In this document: in pieces, positions 8,277 through 17,672 of the stretch | Position numbering within the stretch: position 1 is the first letter of the stretch | Layout: each line of letters opens with the position of its first letter | NCBI RefSeq assembly: GCF_947503375.1 | Contig: NZ_CANNDQ010000003.1 | Span: 186,001 to 250,000 of the forward strand | Source: an uncultured Psychroserpens sp. | GTDB taxonomy: Bacteria > Bacteroidota > Bacteroidia > Flavobacteriales > Flavobacteriaceae | DNA: 64,000 bases | Reading direction: 5' to 3' | Notes under the pieces: generated by a model | Seen by the model: only the letters and a program-made list of their open reading frames with translations | What the model was told of the DNA's origin: nothing | Database searches by the model: none | Translations under genes and position numbers: made by a program

Positions 8277-9416
8277 ATGAAGTTAAATAAGCAAGATATA
8301 CTTAAAGCACTTGAGTCTATTTCTGCGCCAGGAGAAGGGCAGAATATGATTGAAAGTGGAGCAGTTACAAATGTGGTGACCTTTGCAGAAGAGGTTATTG
8401 TAGATATTACTATAAAGAATCCAAGTCTTCAGGCTAAGAAGAAAACCGAGGTTGAGATAATGAAAACCATTCACAATCTTGTATATGAAAAAGCTAAAAT
8501 ATCAGTTAATGTAAAAGTAGAAGCACCGACAAAATCGGCACCAAATGTTATCAAAGGGAAAGCTATTCCTGGAATTCAGAATATAATAGCTGTAGCTTCT
8601 GGTAAAGGAGGCGTTGGTAAATCTACTGTTACAGCAAATTTAGCAGTAACTTTAGCTAAGATGGGTTTTAAAATAGGAGTTTTAGATGCAGATATTTATG
8701 GCCCATCGATGCCAATTATGTTCGATGTTGAACTAGAACGACCATTAGCTGTAAATATTGATGGAAAATCAAAAATGAGACCTGTAGAAAACTATGGTGT
8801 TAAAATATTATCTATTGGCTTCTTTACAAAACCAGATCAAGCTGTTGTATGGAGAGGACCTATGGCTGCAAAGGCATTAAATCAAATGATTTTTGATGCT
8901 GCATGGGGAACATTAGATTTTTTACTTATTGATCTCCCTCCAGGCACAGGAGACATTCACTTAAGTATTATGCAGTCGTTGCCTATAACAGGAGCTGTTG
9001 TGGTTAGTACACCTCAAAATGTAGCACTTGCTGATGCGAAAAAAGGAGTTGCTATGTTTCAACAAGACAGTATAAATGTTCCTGTATTAGGTATTATCGA
9101 GAATATGGCATACTTTACACCAGATGAGCTTCCTGAAAATAAATATTATATCTTCGGAAAGCAAGGCGCGAAAAATCTTGCTGAAGATTTAAGCGTTCCA
9201 TTTTTAGGTGAGCTACCTTTAGTACAAAGTATTAGAGAAGCAGGAGATATTGGTAGGCCTGCTGCTATGCAAACGGCTACGCCTCTAGAACAGGCTTTTG
9301 AAAAACTAACTCAAAATGTAGTTGAAGAAGTGGTAAAGCGTAACGATAGCTTACCGCCTACTGAAGCGATTAAAATAACAACTATGGCTGGATGTTCGGC
9401 TGTAAAGAAGAAATAA
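8277..9416 (+). CDS. mrp: Mrp/ApbC-family ATP-binding Fe-S cluster carrier
   Basis: The product is 379 aa. Residues 1-90 are a MIP18/DUF59-type domain. A P-loop NTPase follows with the deviant Walker A VASGKGGVGKSTV (about 107-119), switch region DADIYGPSMP and LLIDLPPGTGD. The C-terminus ends MAGCSAVKKK with a single Cys; the usual CxxC metal-binding pair is not evident. It assembles or carries [4Fe-4S] clusters to apoproteins in the cytoplasm. The NifU-like gene begins 1 bp after its stop, which supports a joint role in Fe-S delivery. Confidence 0.93.
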   Translation: MKLNKQDILKALESISAPGEGQNMIESGAVTNVVTFAEEVIVDITIKNPSLQAKKKTEVEIMKTIHNLVYEKAKISVNVKVEAPTKSAPNVIKGKAIPGIQNIIAVASGKGGVGKSTVTANLAVTLAKMGFKIGVLDADIYGPSMPIMFDVELERPLAVNIDGKSKMRPVENYGVKILSIGFFTKPDQAVVWRGPMAAKALNQMIFDAAWGTLDFLLIDLPPGTGDIHLSIMQSLPITGAVVVSTPQNVALADAKKGVAMFQQDSINVPVLGIIENMAYFTPDELPENKYYIFGKQGAKNLAEDLSVPFLGELPLVQSIREAGDIGRPAAMQTATPLEQAFEKLTQNVVEEVVKRNDSLPPTEAIKITTMAGCSAVKKK

Positions 9417-9417
9417 A

Positions 9418-9660
9418 ATGAGTACAGAAGAATTACGATTAAATGTCGAAAAGGCATTAGATGAAATACGACCTTTTTTGCAAAGTGATGGAGGAGATAT
9501 CTCATTATTATCAATAGAAGGTGATAAGCTGGTGAAAGTACAACTTCAAGGCGCTTGTGTAGGATGTAGTGTTAACCAAATGACATTAAAATCTGGAGTT
9601 GAAATGACCATAAAGAAATATGCGCCTCAAATAGAAAAAGTCATTAATATTGAGGCTTAA
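9418..9660 (+). CDS. NifU C-terminal-domain protein (Nfu-type Fe-S scaffold)
   Basis: The product is 80 aa, which is just the Nfu domain. The cluster-binding motif GACVGCSVNQMTLKSGVE provides CxxC, and RPFLQSDGGDISL is the family N-terminal signature. It holds and transfers Fe-S clusters. The coupling to mrp (1-bp gap) and the two redox genes downstream make this a small Fe-S/electron-transfer neighbourhood. Confidence 0.92.
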   Translation: MSTEELRLNVEKALDEIRPFLQSDGGDISLLSIEGDKLVKVQLQGACVGCSVNQMTLKSGVEMTIKKYAPQIEKVINIEA

Positions 9661-9726
9661 AAAGTGATTTTTATCATAAAATTAATTGTCTTTCTATATT
9701 AATTTTACGTTCCGAAATTTAAATTC

Positions 9727-10788
9727 ATGATTAAAACAGATATACTGATTATTGGAGCTGGTCCTACAGGATTGTTCACTGTTTTTGAAGCTGGTCTGCT
9801 CAAATTGAAATGTCATTTGATAGACGCATTGCCACAACCTGGAGGTCAATGTTCTGAAATATACCCTAAAAAACCTATTTATGACATTCCTGCTTATCCA
9901 GAAATTTTAGCTGGAGATTTAACTGAAAAATTATTAGAGCAGTGTAAACAATTTGAACCTGGATTTACATTAGGTGAACGTGCAGAAACAATTGAGAAAC
10001 AAGAGGATGGTACATTTATTGTTACTACCAATAAAGGCACAAAACATCATGCGCCTGTTGTAGCTATTGCAGGCGGACTAGGAAGTTTTGAACCACGTAA
10101 ACCTTTAATACATAATATCGCAGACTTTGAAGATAAAGGTGTAGAGTATATCATAAAGAATCCTGAAATTTATAGAAATAAGAAAGTGGTTATCGCTGGA
10201 GGTGGAGACTCCGCATTAGATTGGAGTATTTTTTTAAGTGATGTTGCGAGTGAAATCACTTTAATTCACAGGAGGAATGAGTTTAGAGGTCATTTAGATT
10301 CTGTTGAAAAAGTTCAAGAACTCAAAAATAAAGGTAAGATAAATTTGATTACACCTGCCGAAGTCATTGGAATTGTTGGTGACGAAAAAGTGAAAGCAAT
10401 AGTTGTAAAACAAGCATTACATATTGAAAAGGAGTTTGAGATAGAATGTGATCATTTTGTTCCACTTTTTGGACTGTCACCAAAATTAGGACCAATCGGA
10501 AATTGGGGATTAGAGATAGAAAAAAATGCAATTAAAGTTAATAATGCCTTAGATTATCAGACCAATATTCCAGGTGTTTTCGCTATTGGAGATGTGAATA
10601 CATATCCAGGCAAATTAAAGTTAATTCTCTGTGGTTTTCATGAAGCCACCTTAATGTGTCAAGCGGCATATCAAATCATTAACCCTGGGAAGCGATATGT
10701 TTTAAAATACACAACTGTTAGTGGTGTTGACGGATTTGATGGTACGCGTAAGGAAGCGCCTAAAGCGGTTGTAAAAGCAATAGAATAG
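9727..10788 (+). CDS. Ferredoxin/flavodoxin-NADP reductase, thioredoxin-reductase type
   Basis: The product is 353 aa. The FAD-binding motif IIGAGPTGLFTVFEAG is at the N-terminus, followed by PQPGGQCSEIYPKKPIYDIP, which is typical of the YumC-type FNR group. The NADPH-binding motif is VVIAGGGDSALDWS, and GVFAIGDVNTYPGK is the C-terminal FAD motif. The redox CxxC of true thioredoxin reductases is absent, supporting FNR. The ferredoxin gene overlaps its stop by one base, so the pair likely works together, passing electrons between NADPH and ferredoxin. Confidence 0.92.
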   Translation: MIKTDILIIGAGPTGLFTVFEAGLLKLKCHLIDALPQPGGQCSEIYPKKPIYDIPAYPEILAGDLTEKLLEQCKQFEPGFTLGERAETIEKQEDGTFIVTTNKGTKHHAPVVAIAGGLGSFEPRKPLIHNIADFEDKGVEYIIKNPEIYRNKKVVIAGGGDSALDWSIFLSDVASEITLIHRRNEFRGHLDSVEKVQELKNKGKINLITPAEVIGIVGDEKVKAIVVKQALHIEKEFEIECDHFVPLFGLSPKLGPIGNWGLEIEKNAIKVNNALDYQTNIPGVFAIGDVNTYPGKLKLILCGFHEATLMCQAAYQIINPGKRYVLKYTTVSGVDGFDGTRKEAPKAVVKAIE

Positions 10789-11120
10789 TGGAGCAGGACG
10801 TAACGATTAAAATTACAGATAGAGATGGGGTTATTCATGAGGTTTTAGCGCCAACAGATATGGCAATGAATTTAATGGAAGTAGTTCGTTCTTACGAATT
10901 AGCTCCAGAAGGTACTATTGGTATTTGTGGTGGAATGGCAATGTGTGCTTCTTGTCAGTGTTATGTGAAATCTGAACATGAACTTCCTGAAATGCAAGAT
11001 GACGAAGAAGCCATGTTAAGTGAAGCATTCTACGTTAAAGATAATTCGCGTTTAGGATGTCAATTACCCATTACTCCTGAAATGGAAGGTCTTGAGGTTG
11101 AATTGGCGCCTGAGGGTTAA
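10788..11120 (+). CDS. [2Fe-2S] ferredoxin
   Basis: The product is 110 aa with a GTG start overlapping the FNR stop codon. The cluster ligands are in CGGMAMCASCQCYV plus the later Cys in RLGCQLPI, the C-X5-C-X2-C...C arrangement of adrenodoxin/Isc-type ferredoxins. It probably accepts electrons from the adjacent FNR and supplies Fe-S assembly or a monooxygenase. It ends convergent with the metallophosphoesterase gene, overlapping by 4 bp. Confidence 0.93.
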   Translation: MEQDVTIKITDRDGVIHEVLAPTDMAMNLMEVVRSYELAPEGTIGICGGMAMCASCQCYVKSEHELPEMQDDEEAMLSEAFYVKDNSRLGCQLPITPEMEGLEVELAPEG

Positions 11121-12013
11121 TCAGTTTTATAATCCATCAATTTTTTTGGTCCTTCTAGAAGGATTCTAACTATTTTTAAAGTACCATCGTCTGTTGTTGC
11201 TATTTGCCATTTGATAAGAGAAATTTCACCATTTTCTATTTCAATACCTGTAATACTTCTAGGGTGAACACAGCTTCCATCATTAAAAAAGGCAATATCA
11301 CCTGGTTCTGGAAAACGAGGTCGATGCGTATGACCAACAACTGTAATTAGATTATTATTTTCAATAATCCACTTTTTTGTTCTGCGCTCAACTTTAATAA
11401 GTTCTTTATAATTTTTAGCAGGGCTTGTTGGGTCAGCTATTCCCATGACGTTTAATGGCTTCCAAAGAATTCTAACCATAAATCGACTCCATTTCCAAAA
11501 TAAATAATTCCACCAATCTGCTTGATGTCCATGTGCAAGAAATAACTCTTGTCCAGTTTCAGAATGTTTTAAAACTACAGCTTCATGATATTGGATATTA
11601 CAAAACAATTCAACATCCTCTCCAATTTTAGGGTCGAAAAAACTCGAGAGCTGTTTTTCAACATATTTAGGATCTCGATAAACCATATCATGGTTGCCCC
11701 AAATCATATGTAAACGATTTTGTTCATGAAATAATTTCATGAGCATATACACATTTTTATGTGCGTTTAGAATAGATTCAAAAGAAAGGTTTTCCCATAA
11801 TTCATCACCATCACCGAGCTCGCAATAACTAAAACCTTCAGCATAATAATGCTTCAATGCGTGAAAATAAATATTTCTGTTATTTGCAAAATCATCAGCA
11901 AAACTGTTATCACCTCTATGACAATCACTAAACAAAATAAATTTACTAGAGTTGTCAAACGGAACAACTTTAGCATTTTTATATGCACGATCCAATCTGG
12001 TTTTTGATGACAT
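11117..12013 (-). CDS. Metallophosphoesterase (LpxH-like calcineurin fold)
   Basis: The product is 298 aa. The metal-binding motifs are all present: FSDCHRGD, LGDGDELWE, WGNHDM, LAHGHQAD and GHTHRPRF. This set fits the calcineurin-like superfamily, close to UDP-2,3-diacylglucosamine hydrolases, which act in lipid A synthesis. It is longer than LpxH (about 240 aa), so the substrate assignment is uncertain. It is a single gene between the convergent ferredoxin gene and the acyl-CoA dehydrogenase terminator. Confidence 0.8.
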   Translation of the reverse strand: MSSKTRLDRAYKNAKVVPFDNSSKFILFSDCHRGDNSFADDFANNRNIYFHALKHYYAEGFSYCELGDGDELWENLSFESILNAHKNVYMLMKLFHEQNRLHMIWGNHDMVYRDPKYVEKQLSSFFDPKIGEDVELFCNIQYHEAVVLKHSETGQELFLAHGHQADWWNYLFWKWSRFMVRILWKPLNVMGIADPTSPAKNYKELIKVERRTKKWIIENNNLITVVGHTHRPRFPEPGDIAFFNDGSCVHPRSITGIEIENGEISLIKWQIATTDDGTLKIVRILLEGPKKLMDYKTD

Positions 12014-12136
12014 GGCTAAACTTTTAACTAAAATAAGCAGAAATTAATCATTGCGAATGATCCCTTACTTGATTTTTCAATTGCCGAGAGTACAAATTTG
12101 ATATAATTCATAAATTCAAAGATATGATTAAAGCAT

Positions 12137-12170
12137 AAAAAATGCCTCTCAAAGCTAAGAAGCATTTTTT
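12137..12170 (-). terminator. Terminator-like hairpin after the acyl-CoA dehydrogenase gene
   Basis: AAAAAATGC pairs with GCATTTTTT, with TCT/AGA extending the stem past one mismatch. The U-run appears on either strand, so it can act on the minus-strand transcript arriving from 12218. Confidence 0.65.
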
Positions 12171-12217
12171 ACAATTAAATATCTAAGCAAAATTGTTATA
12201 CTCATTAGTCTTAGTGC

Positions 12218-13396
12218 TTATTTAAAGGCATTAAGACCTGTGATATCCAATCCTGTAATTAACAAATGAATGTCATGAGTACCTTCATAAGTAATAACGC
12301 TTTCAAGATTCATCATATGTCTCATGATACTATATTCTCCAGTAATACCCATTCCACCAAGCATTTGTCTTGCTTCACGAGCTATTTTGATGGCCATATC
12401 AACATTATTACGTTTTGCCATTGAAATTTGAGCAGATGTTGCTCTATTTTCATTTTTTAATTGACCTAAACGAAATGCTAACAGTTGAGCTTTGGTGATT
12501 TCAGTGATCATTTCAGCTAATTTTTTTTGTTGTAATTGGAAAGCTCCAATTGGTTTGCCAAACTGAATACGCTCTTTCGCATAACGAAGCGCAGTATCGT
12601 AACAATCCATAGCCGCTCCAATTGCTCCCCAAGCAATACCATAACGAGCAGAATCCAAACAACCTAAAGGTGCACCTAATCCTGATTTATTTGGTAAAAG
12701 ATTTTCTTTTGGGACTTTTACATCTTGGAAGATAAGTTCACCTGTTGCACTAGCACGAAGTGACCATTTATTGTGAGTCTCTGGAGTAGAAAACCCTTCC
12801 ATACCACGTTCTACGATAAGCCCATGAATTCTACCTTCTTCATTTTTAGCCCATACAACAGCAACATTACAGAAAGGTGAATTAGAGATCCATAATTTTG
12901 CTCCATTAAGAAGATAGTGATCTCCCATATCTTTAAAATTGGTAGTCATTCCACCAGGATTACTTCCATGGTCTGGTTCGGTTAAACCAAACGAACCCAT
13001 CCATTCACCAGTAGCTAATTTTGGCAAAAACTTTTGACGTTGTTCTTCAGTACCATATTTCCAAATAGGATACATTACTAGAGATGATTGTACAGAAGCA
13101 GTACTTCTTACACCAGAATCACCACGTTCAATTTCTTGCATGATTAAACCATAAGAAATTTGATCTAATCCAGCACCTCCATATTCAGCTGGAATATAAG
13201 GCCCAAAAGCACCAATTTCGGCTAAACCATTTATAATCTGTTTGGGAAATTCGGCTTTTTGGGCATACTCCTCAATGATTGGCGATACATCTCGCTTTAC
13301 CCAATCTCTAGCTGCGTCACGTACTAATTTATGTTCTTCAGAAAGTAAATCGTCTAGATTATAATAATCTGGCGCTTCAAATAAATCTGGTTTCAT
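12218..13396 (-). CDS. Acyl-CoA dehydrogenase, glutaryl-CoA dehydrogenase type
   Basis: The product is 392 aa. FAD and substrate motifs seen are SFGLTEPDHGSNPGGM, LNGAKLWISNSPF and RQMLGGMGITGEYSIMRH. The catalytic glutamate lies in VITYEGTHDIHLLITGLDITGLNAF, whose YEGTHDIH and C-terminal LDITG pattern is characteristic of glutaryl-CoA dehydrogenases. These convert glutaryl-CoA to crotonyl-CoA in lysine and tryptophan breakdown. It stands alone between a terminator and the trmN6 gene. Confidence 0.88.
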   Translation of the reverse strand: MKPDLFEAPDYYNLDDLLSEEHKLVRDAARDWVKRDVSPIIEEYAQKAEFPKQIINGLAEIGAFGPYIPAEYGGAGLDQISYGLIMQEIERGDSGVRSTASVQSSLVMYPIWKYGTEEQRQKFLPKLATGEWMGSFGLTEPDHGSNPGGMTTNFKDMGDHYLLNGAKLWISNSPFCNVAVVWAKNEEGRIHGLIVERGMEGFSTPETHNKWSLRASATGELIFQDVKVPKENLLPNKSGLGAPLGCLDSARYGIAWGAIGAAMDCYDTALRYAKERIQFGKPIGAFQLQQKKLAEMITEITKAQLLAFRLGQLKNENRATSAQISMAKRNNVDMAIKIAREARQMLGGMGITGEYSIMRHMMNLESVITYEGTHDIHLLITGLDITGLNAFK

Positions 13397-13516
13397 TTGT
13401 TTTGTTTTATTAGTTTTTAAATGTCAAAAACTACTGTTGCAGTTCTAGTCATTTAGACTTAAAATTTGTTTGGGTAACAAAAGTAACGAAAACGTTTTCA
13501 GTGCACAATTTTAAAA

Positions 13517-14230
13517 CTACATTTTCAAATAAAAATCCTTTGTTAAATTGATGTAGTCTTCTGTGTATTGATGGCGAGCTGTTTCGATTATAAGTTCAGA
13601 TATTTTGGTGTTGGTTTTAATAAATGAAAACTCAATAAGGCTGCGCTTTATTTCGGATGAGATCTTACCTCTAACGTGAGTAATCCGTTTTGGGTAAAGA
13701 GATAATTTTGATGCAATACCTTTGATTTTTTCTTCTTCAGAAATAGGTATGACTACTGAAAATAAGCCATATTCAGATAATAAACTAGCCACACTTTCAA
13801 GCAACTGTTGAAAAGGCATGGCGTCTTGAAATCGTGCTAAATCTCGCTGGTTATTTTTAGTTTTATAGCTCTCAGGATAAAAAGGTGGATTACAAATAAT
13901 TAAATCATAGGTGTCGTCTGCTTCATCTACAAATTCTTCAAGCGATGCATGATAGCAAAATAAGCGGTCGTACCATGGTGATTGCTCAAAGTTATCTACA
14001 CATTGCTCAAATGTTAGGTCGTCAATTTCAATAGCCTCAATAAGTTCAGCAGAGCTTCGTTGAGCTAGCATTAGGGATAGAATACCAGTTCCAGCACCAA
14101 TGTCTAAAATTGAAAATGGTTGATTTTGTATTGAAGTCCAAGCGCCTAAAAGCACACCATCTGTGCCTATCTTCATAGCGCATTGGTCTTGTCTTACAGC
14201 GAATTGTTTGAATACAAATGGCTTATTCAT
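13517..14230 (-). CDS. tRNA1(Val) (adenine-37-N6)-methyltransferase-like
   Basis: The product is 237 aa. The SAM-binding motif is ILDIGAGTGILSLMLAQR, and the N6-adenine catalytic motif NPPF occurs in LIICNPPFYPES. The N-terminus MKIGTDGVLLGAW is the TrmN6/YfiC signature. It probably makes m6A37 in tRNA. The gene overlaps the end of rimM by 8 bp, so S16, RimM and this enzyme form a translation-related minus-strand unit. Confidence 0.88.
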   Translation of the reverse strand: MNKPFVFKQFAVRQDQCAMKIGTDGVLLGAWTSIQNQPFSILDIGAGTGILSLMLAQRSSAELIEAIEIDDLTFEQCVDNFEQSPWYDRLFCYHASLEEFVDEADDTYDLIICNPPFYPESYKTKNNQRDLARFQDAMPFQQLLESVASLLSEYGLFSVVIPISEEEKIKGIASKLSLYPKRITHVRGKISSEIKRSLIEFSFIKTNTKISELIIETARHQYTEDYINLTKDFYLKM

Positions 14231-14753
14231 CTAAATACAGATCGATTAACCCTTCTGGAGTATCTACGTAGATGGTTTTATTTTTTTTATCAATTTTAGA
14301 AATAAATTTGTCATTCATTGGGATTAAGATCTCAATGCCATTTCTATCTATTTCAAAAAGCGACTGTGCAGTAGAATCGTTAACAGAAGTAATTACACCT
14401 ACGTGTCCAAAAGCTTTGTCTTGAACTTTAAAACCAATGATCTCGTGAAAATAAAATTTATCATCATCCAGTTTAGGCAAAAATTCAAGAGGTAAGTATA
14501 GTTCACTTTTTATAAGTGCATCTGCATCTTCTTCTGAGTCTACATCTTCAAACTTCACTCGAAGTAATTCAGACTTGTGCAATTGAGAGGATTCAATAAA
14601 AAAAGGAACAAGATGATTACGAAGCTCTACAAAAACAGATTCCATATTTTCGTAAAGTTTGGGCTCATCAGTATCTAATTTTACCAATAATTCGCCCTTA
14701 AAACTGTATTTTTTTACAATCTTACCTAAAAAGAAACACTCTTTTTTATCCAT
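14223..14753 (-). CDS. rimM: Ribosome maturation factor RimM
   Basis: The product is 176 aa from the ATG at 14753 (MDKKECFFLGKIVK). The longer ORF-track start runs through the hairpin at 14769-14796 and adds a non-family MCRSFLFLKT, so I reject it. The N-terminal RimM domain starts FLGKIVKKYSFKGELLVK, and a PRC-barrel follows (FYFHEIIGFKVQD ... ILIPMNDKFISKID). RimM helps 30S subunit maturation together with S16, whose gene is directly upstream. Confidence 0.95.
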   Translation of the reverse strand: MDKKECFFLGKIVKKYSFKGELLVKLDTDEPKLYENMESVFVELRNHLVPFFIESSQLHKSELLRVKFEDVDSEEDADALIKSELYLPLEFLPKLDDDKFYFHEIIGFKVQDKAFGHVGVITSVNDSTAQSLFEIDRNGIEILIPMNDKFISKIDKKNKTIYVDTPEGLIDLYLDE

Positions 14754-14768
14754 TGTTTTTAGAAATAA

Positions 14769-14796
14769 AAAACTCCGACACATTTGTGACGGAGTT
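14769..14796 (-). terminator. Hairpin between rpsP and rimM
   Basis: AAACTCCG pairs with CGGAGTTT, and CACA/TGTG extends it beyond an A-A mismatch. On the minus strand it is followed by TTTTTT. It could lower rimM expression relative to S16 by partial termination, as is common when a ribosomal protein gene leads an operon. Confidence 0.7.
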
Positions 14797-14818
14797 TAAA
14801 AGTATAAAAAATAATTTT

Positions 14819-15340
14819 CTATTCTTCTTCGCTTGAAGCAACAACTTCACCTTCAGCTTGTGCTTCTTCAGTGACCTCAGCTTCCTCTTCAACAGGAGCT
14901 GCTGCTGCAATTCTAGCTTCATTTACAGCTTTCTCAGCGGCTAATGCTTCAGCTTTAGCTTTTTGTTGAGCTTCAGATAGACCTTCAGCTTTAGACTGAA
15001 TTTTGGCCGCTTTTTCTTCTAACCAAGCATTGAATTTTTCTTCAGCTTGTTCTTCAGTTAAAGCGCCTTTTCTAACTCCACCAGCTAAGTGATTTTTTAG
15101 CATTGCGCCTTTGTAAGATAAAATTGCTCTGGCTGTATCTGTTGGTTGTGCACCATTTTGCAACCATTGTACTGCACCATCAACATTTAATTCAACTGTT
15201 GCTGGGTTAGTATTTGGATTGTAAGCACCTAATTTTTCTAAGTATTTACCATCTCTTTTTGCTCGCGCATCAGCTGCTACGATCCAGTAGTAAGGCTTCC
15301 CTTTTTTACCGTGTCTTTGTAATCTAATTTTTACAGGCAT
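14819..15340 (-). CDS. rpsP: Small ribosomal subunit protein S16 with long acidic C-terminal extension
   Basis: The product is 173 aa from the ATG at 15340 ([11 protein letters not shown]), the invariable S16 start. The track's upstream start at 15391 falls at the -7 box CAAAGATA (15389-15396, minus-strand TATCTTTG) and so cannot be transcribed. Residues 1-80 are the S16 core ([29 protein letters not shown]). The remainder is an Ala/Glu-rich tail ending in EVVASSEEE, which is long compared with the 80-90 aa of many bacteria but is seen in Bacteroidota. Confidence 0.96.
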   Translation of the reverse strand: MPVKIRLQRHGKKGKPYYWIVAADARAKRDGKYLEKLGAYNPNTNPATVELNVDGAVQWLQNGAQPTDTARAILSYKGAMLKNHLAGGVRKGALTEEQAEEKFNAWLEEKAAKIQSKAEGLSEAQQKAKAEALAAEKAVNEARIAAAAPVEEEAEVTEEAQAEGEVVASSEEE

Positions 15341-15388
15341 AAATTTAATTAATTTGTGAGGTTCTCGACCTCTATTATTAATGAGGCG

Positions 15389-15396
15389 CAAAGATA
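15389..15396 (-). promoter_or_regulatory. -7 box of the rpsP promoter
   Basis: The minus-strand sequence TATCTTTG matches the Bacteroidota TAnnTTTG box. It lies about 50 bp before the S16 start codon and decides against the longer ORF. No clear -33 element is visible. Confidence 0.55.
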
Positions 15397-15533
15397 ATAC
15401 AATTATTTAATTTAGAACATTTTATTTGAAATTAAGTAATATTGAAATTTTATTATACTTTTGGGAGTCCAAAAACGTTATATTTGAACCTAACTGAGCC
15501 TCATTTATGTTTAGAGGAAGAAAAATTAAGTCA

Positions 15534-16925
15534 ATGAAAAGATTAGCTATACTTTTTATAACAGCATTGCTATTTGTTAGTTGTGGTGATGAAGTTGAAT
15601 TTAATTCACCATCCATACAAGGAAATAAAGATTATGTGCTCTGGAGAGCAGAGTTTTTCAATGCTGCTATTGATGTTAATGGTTTTTTAACCATTACTGG
15701 TGGTAATAATGTAGAAACATTAATGCTTAAAATACCTTCGGTTGCTGTAGGAACCTATGTTTTAGGAGATGTAAATTCAATGGAAGCACGTTTTATTGCG
15801 GCAGATGGGACAGTGTTTTCTACAAATAATAGACCAGATCCGAGTCTTACAATTTATCCTGAATATGGTCGAATCAAATTAGATGAGATATTTAATAATA
15901 CGTTTACTGGATCATTTAGATTTAATGCTTTTGATGAAACCGGCTTACGTGTCGTTAATTTTAGCGGAACACAAGAAGATCCAGTTACAGGAGGTGTTTT
16001 TTATAGAGTACCATTGACCTCAGGAAGTATTCCTGCTATGGTATTTACATGTACAGATGGAGAAGATCAATCAGCTATTGCTCAAGCGGCTTATGAAGCC
16101 ACATTTGCTGATAATGTTGAGTTTGTGGATAGTGATAATTACATTGCGACCTGTACAGCTTATTCTGAAGCTTTACAAACACAAAAAGTGTATTGCGGAG
16201 ACCTGAGTGGTATCATACAAGGCACAATTAATAGTTTAAATGATTGTGTGTTTCCTTGTAGTTTAGCCGAACAAAATAGAAATACTGCGCAGTTAGCAAT
16301 TGAAAACGCTACCATTGGAAATTATCTAGATGCTTGTGCTAATTTCCAAACATACTTGGAACAGCAAATTGAATTTTGTGGAGATCCAGACGGTAGTATA
16401 CAAGCTAGAATAGACAATTTAGATTGTGGAGATGACGATAGTGACGGCATCCCAAATTTCTTTGAAGATTTTGATGGTGATGGCAATTTAGATAATGATG
16501 ATACTGATGCTGATGGGATTGCTAATTATTTAGATGATGACGATGATGGTGATGGAATATTAACTATAGACGAAGCAAAGGATGTTGATGGCAACCCAAT
16601 TGATACCGATGGTGACACAGATGTAGATTATCTAGACAACGATGATGATGGCGATGGTATCTTGACAATAAATGAAACGGGTGATACAGATGGCGATGGC
16701 ATTATGAATTATTTAGATAATGATGACGATGGTGATGGTGTATTTACGGTTTTTGAAACAGGAGATACAGATGGTGATGGAACAGAAGATTATTTAGATA
16801 ACGATGATGATGGCGATGGGTTGTTAACGATTGATGAGGATGCAGACCCTAACGCTGATGGTGATCCAGCTGATGCTATAGATACAGATGGAGATACGAT
16901 TCCAGATTATTTAGATGACATGTAA
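15534..16925 (+). CDS. Lipoprotein with Asp-rich calcium-binding repeats
   Basis: The product is 463 aa from the ATG at 15534 (MKRLAILFITALLFVSCGDE), a lipoprotein signal peptide with the lipobox FVSC. The middle (about 35-300) has no recognised domain but contains two related cysteine-bearing helical segments (ALQTQKVYCGDLSGIIQ and YLEQQIEFCGDPDGSIQ). From about 305 to the end, DxDxDG-type units repeat (DTDGDGIMNYLDNDDDGDG), resembling thrombospondin type 3 calcium-binding repeats. It is probably anchored in the outer membrane. The function is unknown. Confidence 0.82.
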   Translation: MKRLAILFITALLFVSCGDEVEFNSPSIQGNKDYVLWRAEFFNAAIDVNGFLTITGGNNVETLMLKIPSVAVGTYVLGDVNSMEARFIAADGTVFSTNNRPDPSLTIYPEYGRIKLDEIFNNTFTGSFRFNAFDETGLRVVNFSGTQEDPVTGGVFYRVPLTSGSIPAMVFTCTDGEDQSAIAQAAYEATFADNVEFVDSDNYIATCTAYSEALQTQKVYCGDLSGIIQGTINSLNDCVFPCSLAEQNRNTAQLAIENATIGNYLDACANFQTYLEQQIEFCGDPDGSIQARIDNLDCGDDDSDGIPNFFEDFDGDGNLDNDDTDADGIANYLDDDDDGDGILTIDEAKDVDGNPIDTDGDTDVDYLDNDDDGDGILTINETGDTDGDGIMNYLDNDDDGDGVFTVFETGDTDGDGTEDYLDNDDDGDGLLTIDEDADPNADGDPADAIDTDGDTIPDYLDDM

Positions 16926-17065
16926 TTGTTAATAACTATTAAACCTTTGTTAAAGATGTTAAATTGTTTGATTTTTCCTACAAAAAATATTAGATTATAG
17001 TACTTGATGTGAAACAATACGCATCATAAAAAAAAGTATTGAAATTTTAAAATGTAATAGATATA

Positions 17066-17515
17066 ATGAAGTATTCAGAAGAAATTTCAAAAAAATTAAA
17101 TGAATTATTAATTAAGAATTACGATGCTGAAAAAGGCTATTTAAATGCCATCGACAATGTAGAAAGTGATAGGTTAAAAATGTTTTTTAAGCGGAGAGCA
17201 TCAGAGCGAAGTGAATTTGCTAAAGAGCTGAGAACAGAAATCTTACAATACGGACAAGTTCCTGAGGATTCAGGCAGTTTCAAGGGGACAATGCATCGCA
17301 ATTGGATGACATTAAAATCAACTTTTAATTCGAATAGTGAAGAAGCGATACTAGAGGAAGCGATACGAGGAGAAGAGACTAGCTTAGAAGTATATAATGA
17401 GCTTATTACAGAGCCTAACTTACCACCAAGTATTGATGCCTTATTATTAAAGCATAGAAATGCGATTCAGTCTGCAATTAACACTGAAAAGGTGCATGAA
17501 GAACTGGTGTCATAA
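17066..17515 (+). CDS. PA2169-family four-helix-bundle protein (DUF2383)
   Basis: The product is 149 aa with no signal peptide. The sequence is highly helical with the ferritin-like DUF2383 pattern: LNELLIKNYDAEKGYLNAI, FFKRRASERSEFAKELRTEI and EAILEEAIRGEETSLEVYNE. The repeated acidic/His-poor helices resemble stress-associated proteins in this family; the biochemical role is unknown. A strong hairpin terminator follows 18 bp after its stop. Confidence 0.8.
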   Translation: MKYSEEISKKLNELLIKNYDAEKGYLNAIDNVESDRLKMFFKRRASERSEFAKELRTEILQYGQVPEDSGSFKGTMHRNWMTLKSTFNSNSEEAILEEAIRGEETSLEVYNELITEPNLPPSIDALLLKHRNAIQSAINTEKVHEELVS

Positions 17516-17532
17516 CATCTTATAAATAAAGT

Positions 17533-17562
17533 AAAAGGTCAGCTATTTAGCTGACCTTTTTT
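17533..17562 (+). terminator. Rho-independent terminator after the DUF2383 gene
   Basis: A perfect 12-bp stem, AAAAGGTCAGCT / AGCTGACCTTTT, with the 4-base loop ATTT and a terminal T-run. Confidence 0.9.
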
Positions 17563-17672
17563 GTTTACAACTGTTCATAACTTTTGCTTTAAAAAAGAGG
17601 AGTTTATTTGTAAATTTATAGACTTACTTCTGATCATTTTTCTGAAGGGAACTCATAAAATATTTAAAGTGC

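Noticed and set aside
16430-16925. Asp-rich periodic DNA resembling a tandem repeat or CRISPR-like array
   Set aside because: The periodicity is explained by DxDxDG codons of the lipoprotein; units vary in length and there are no spacers.
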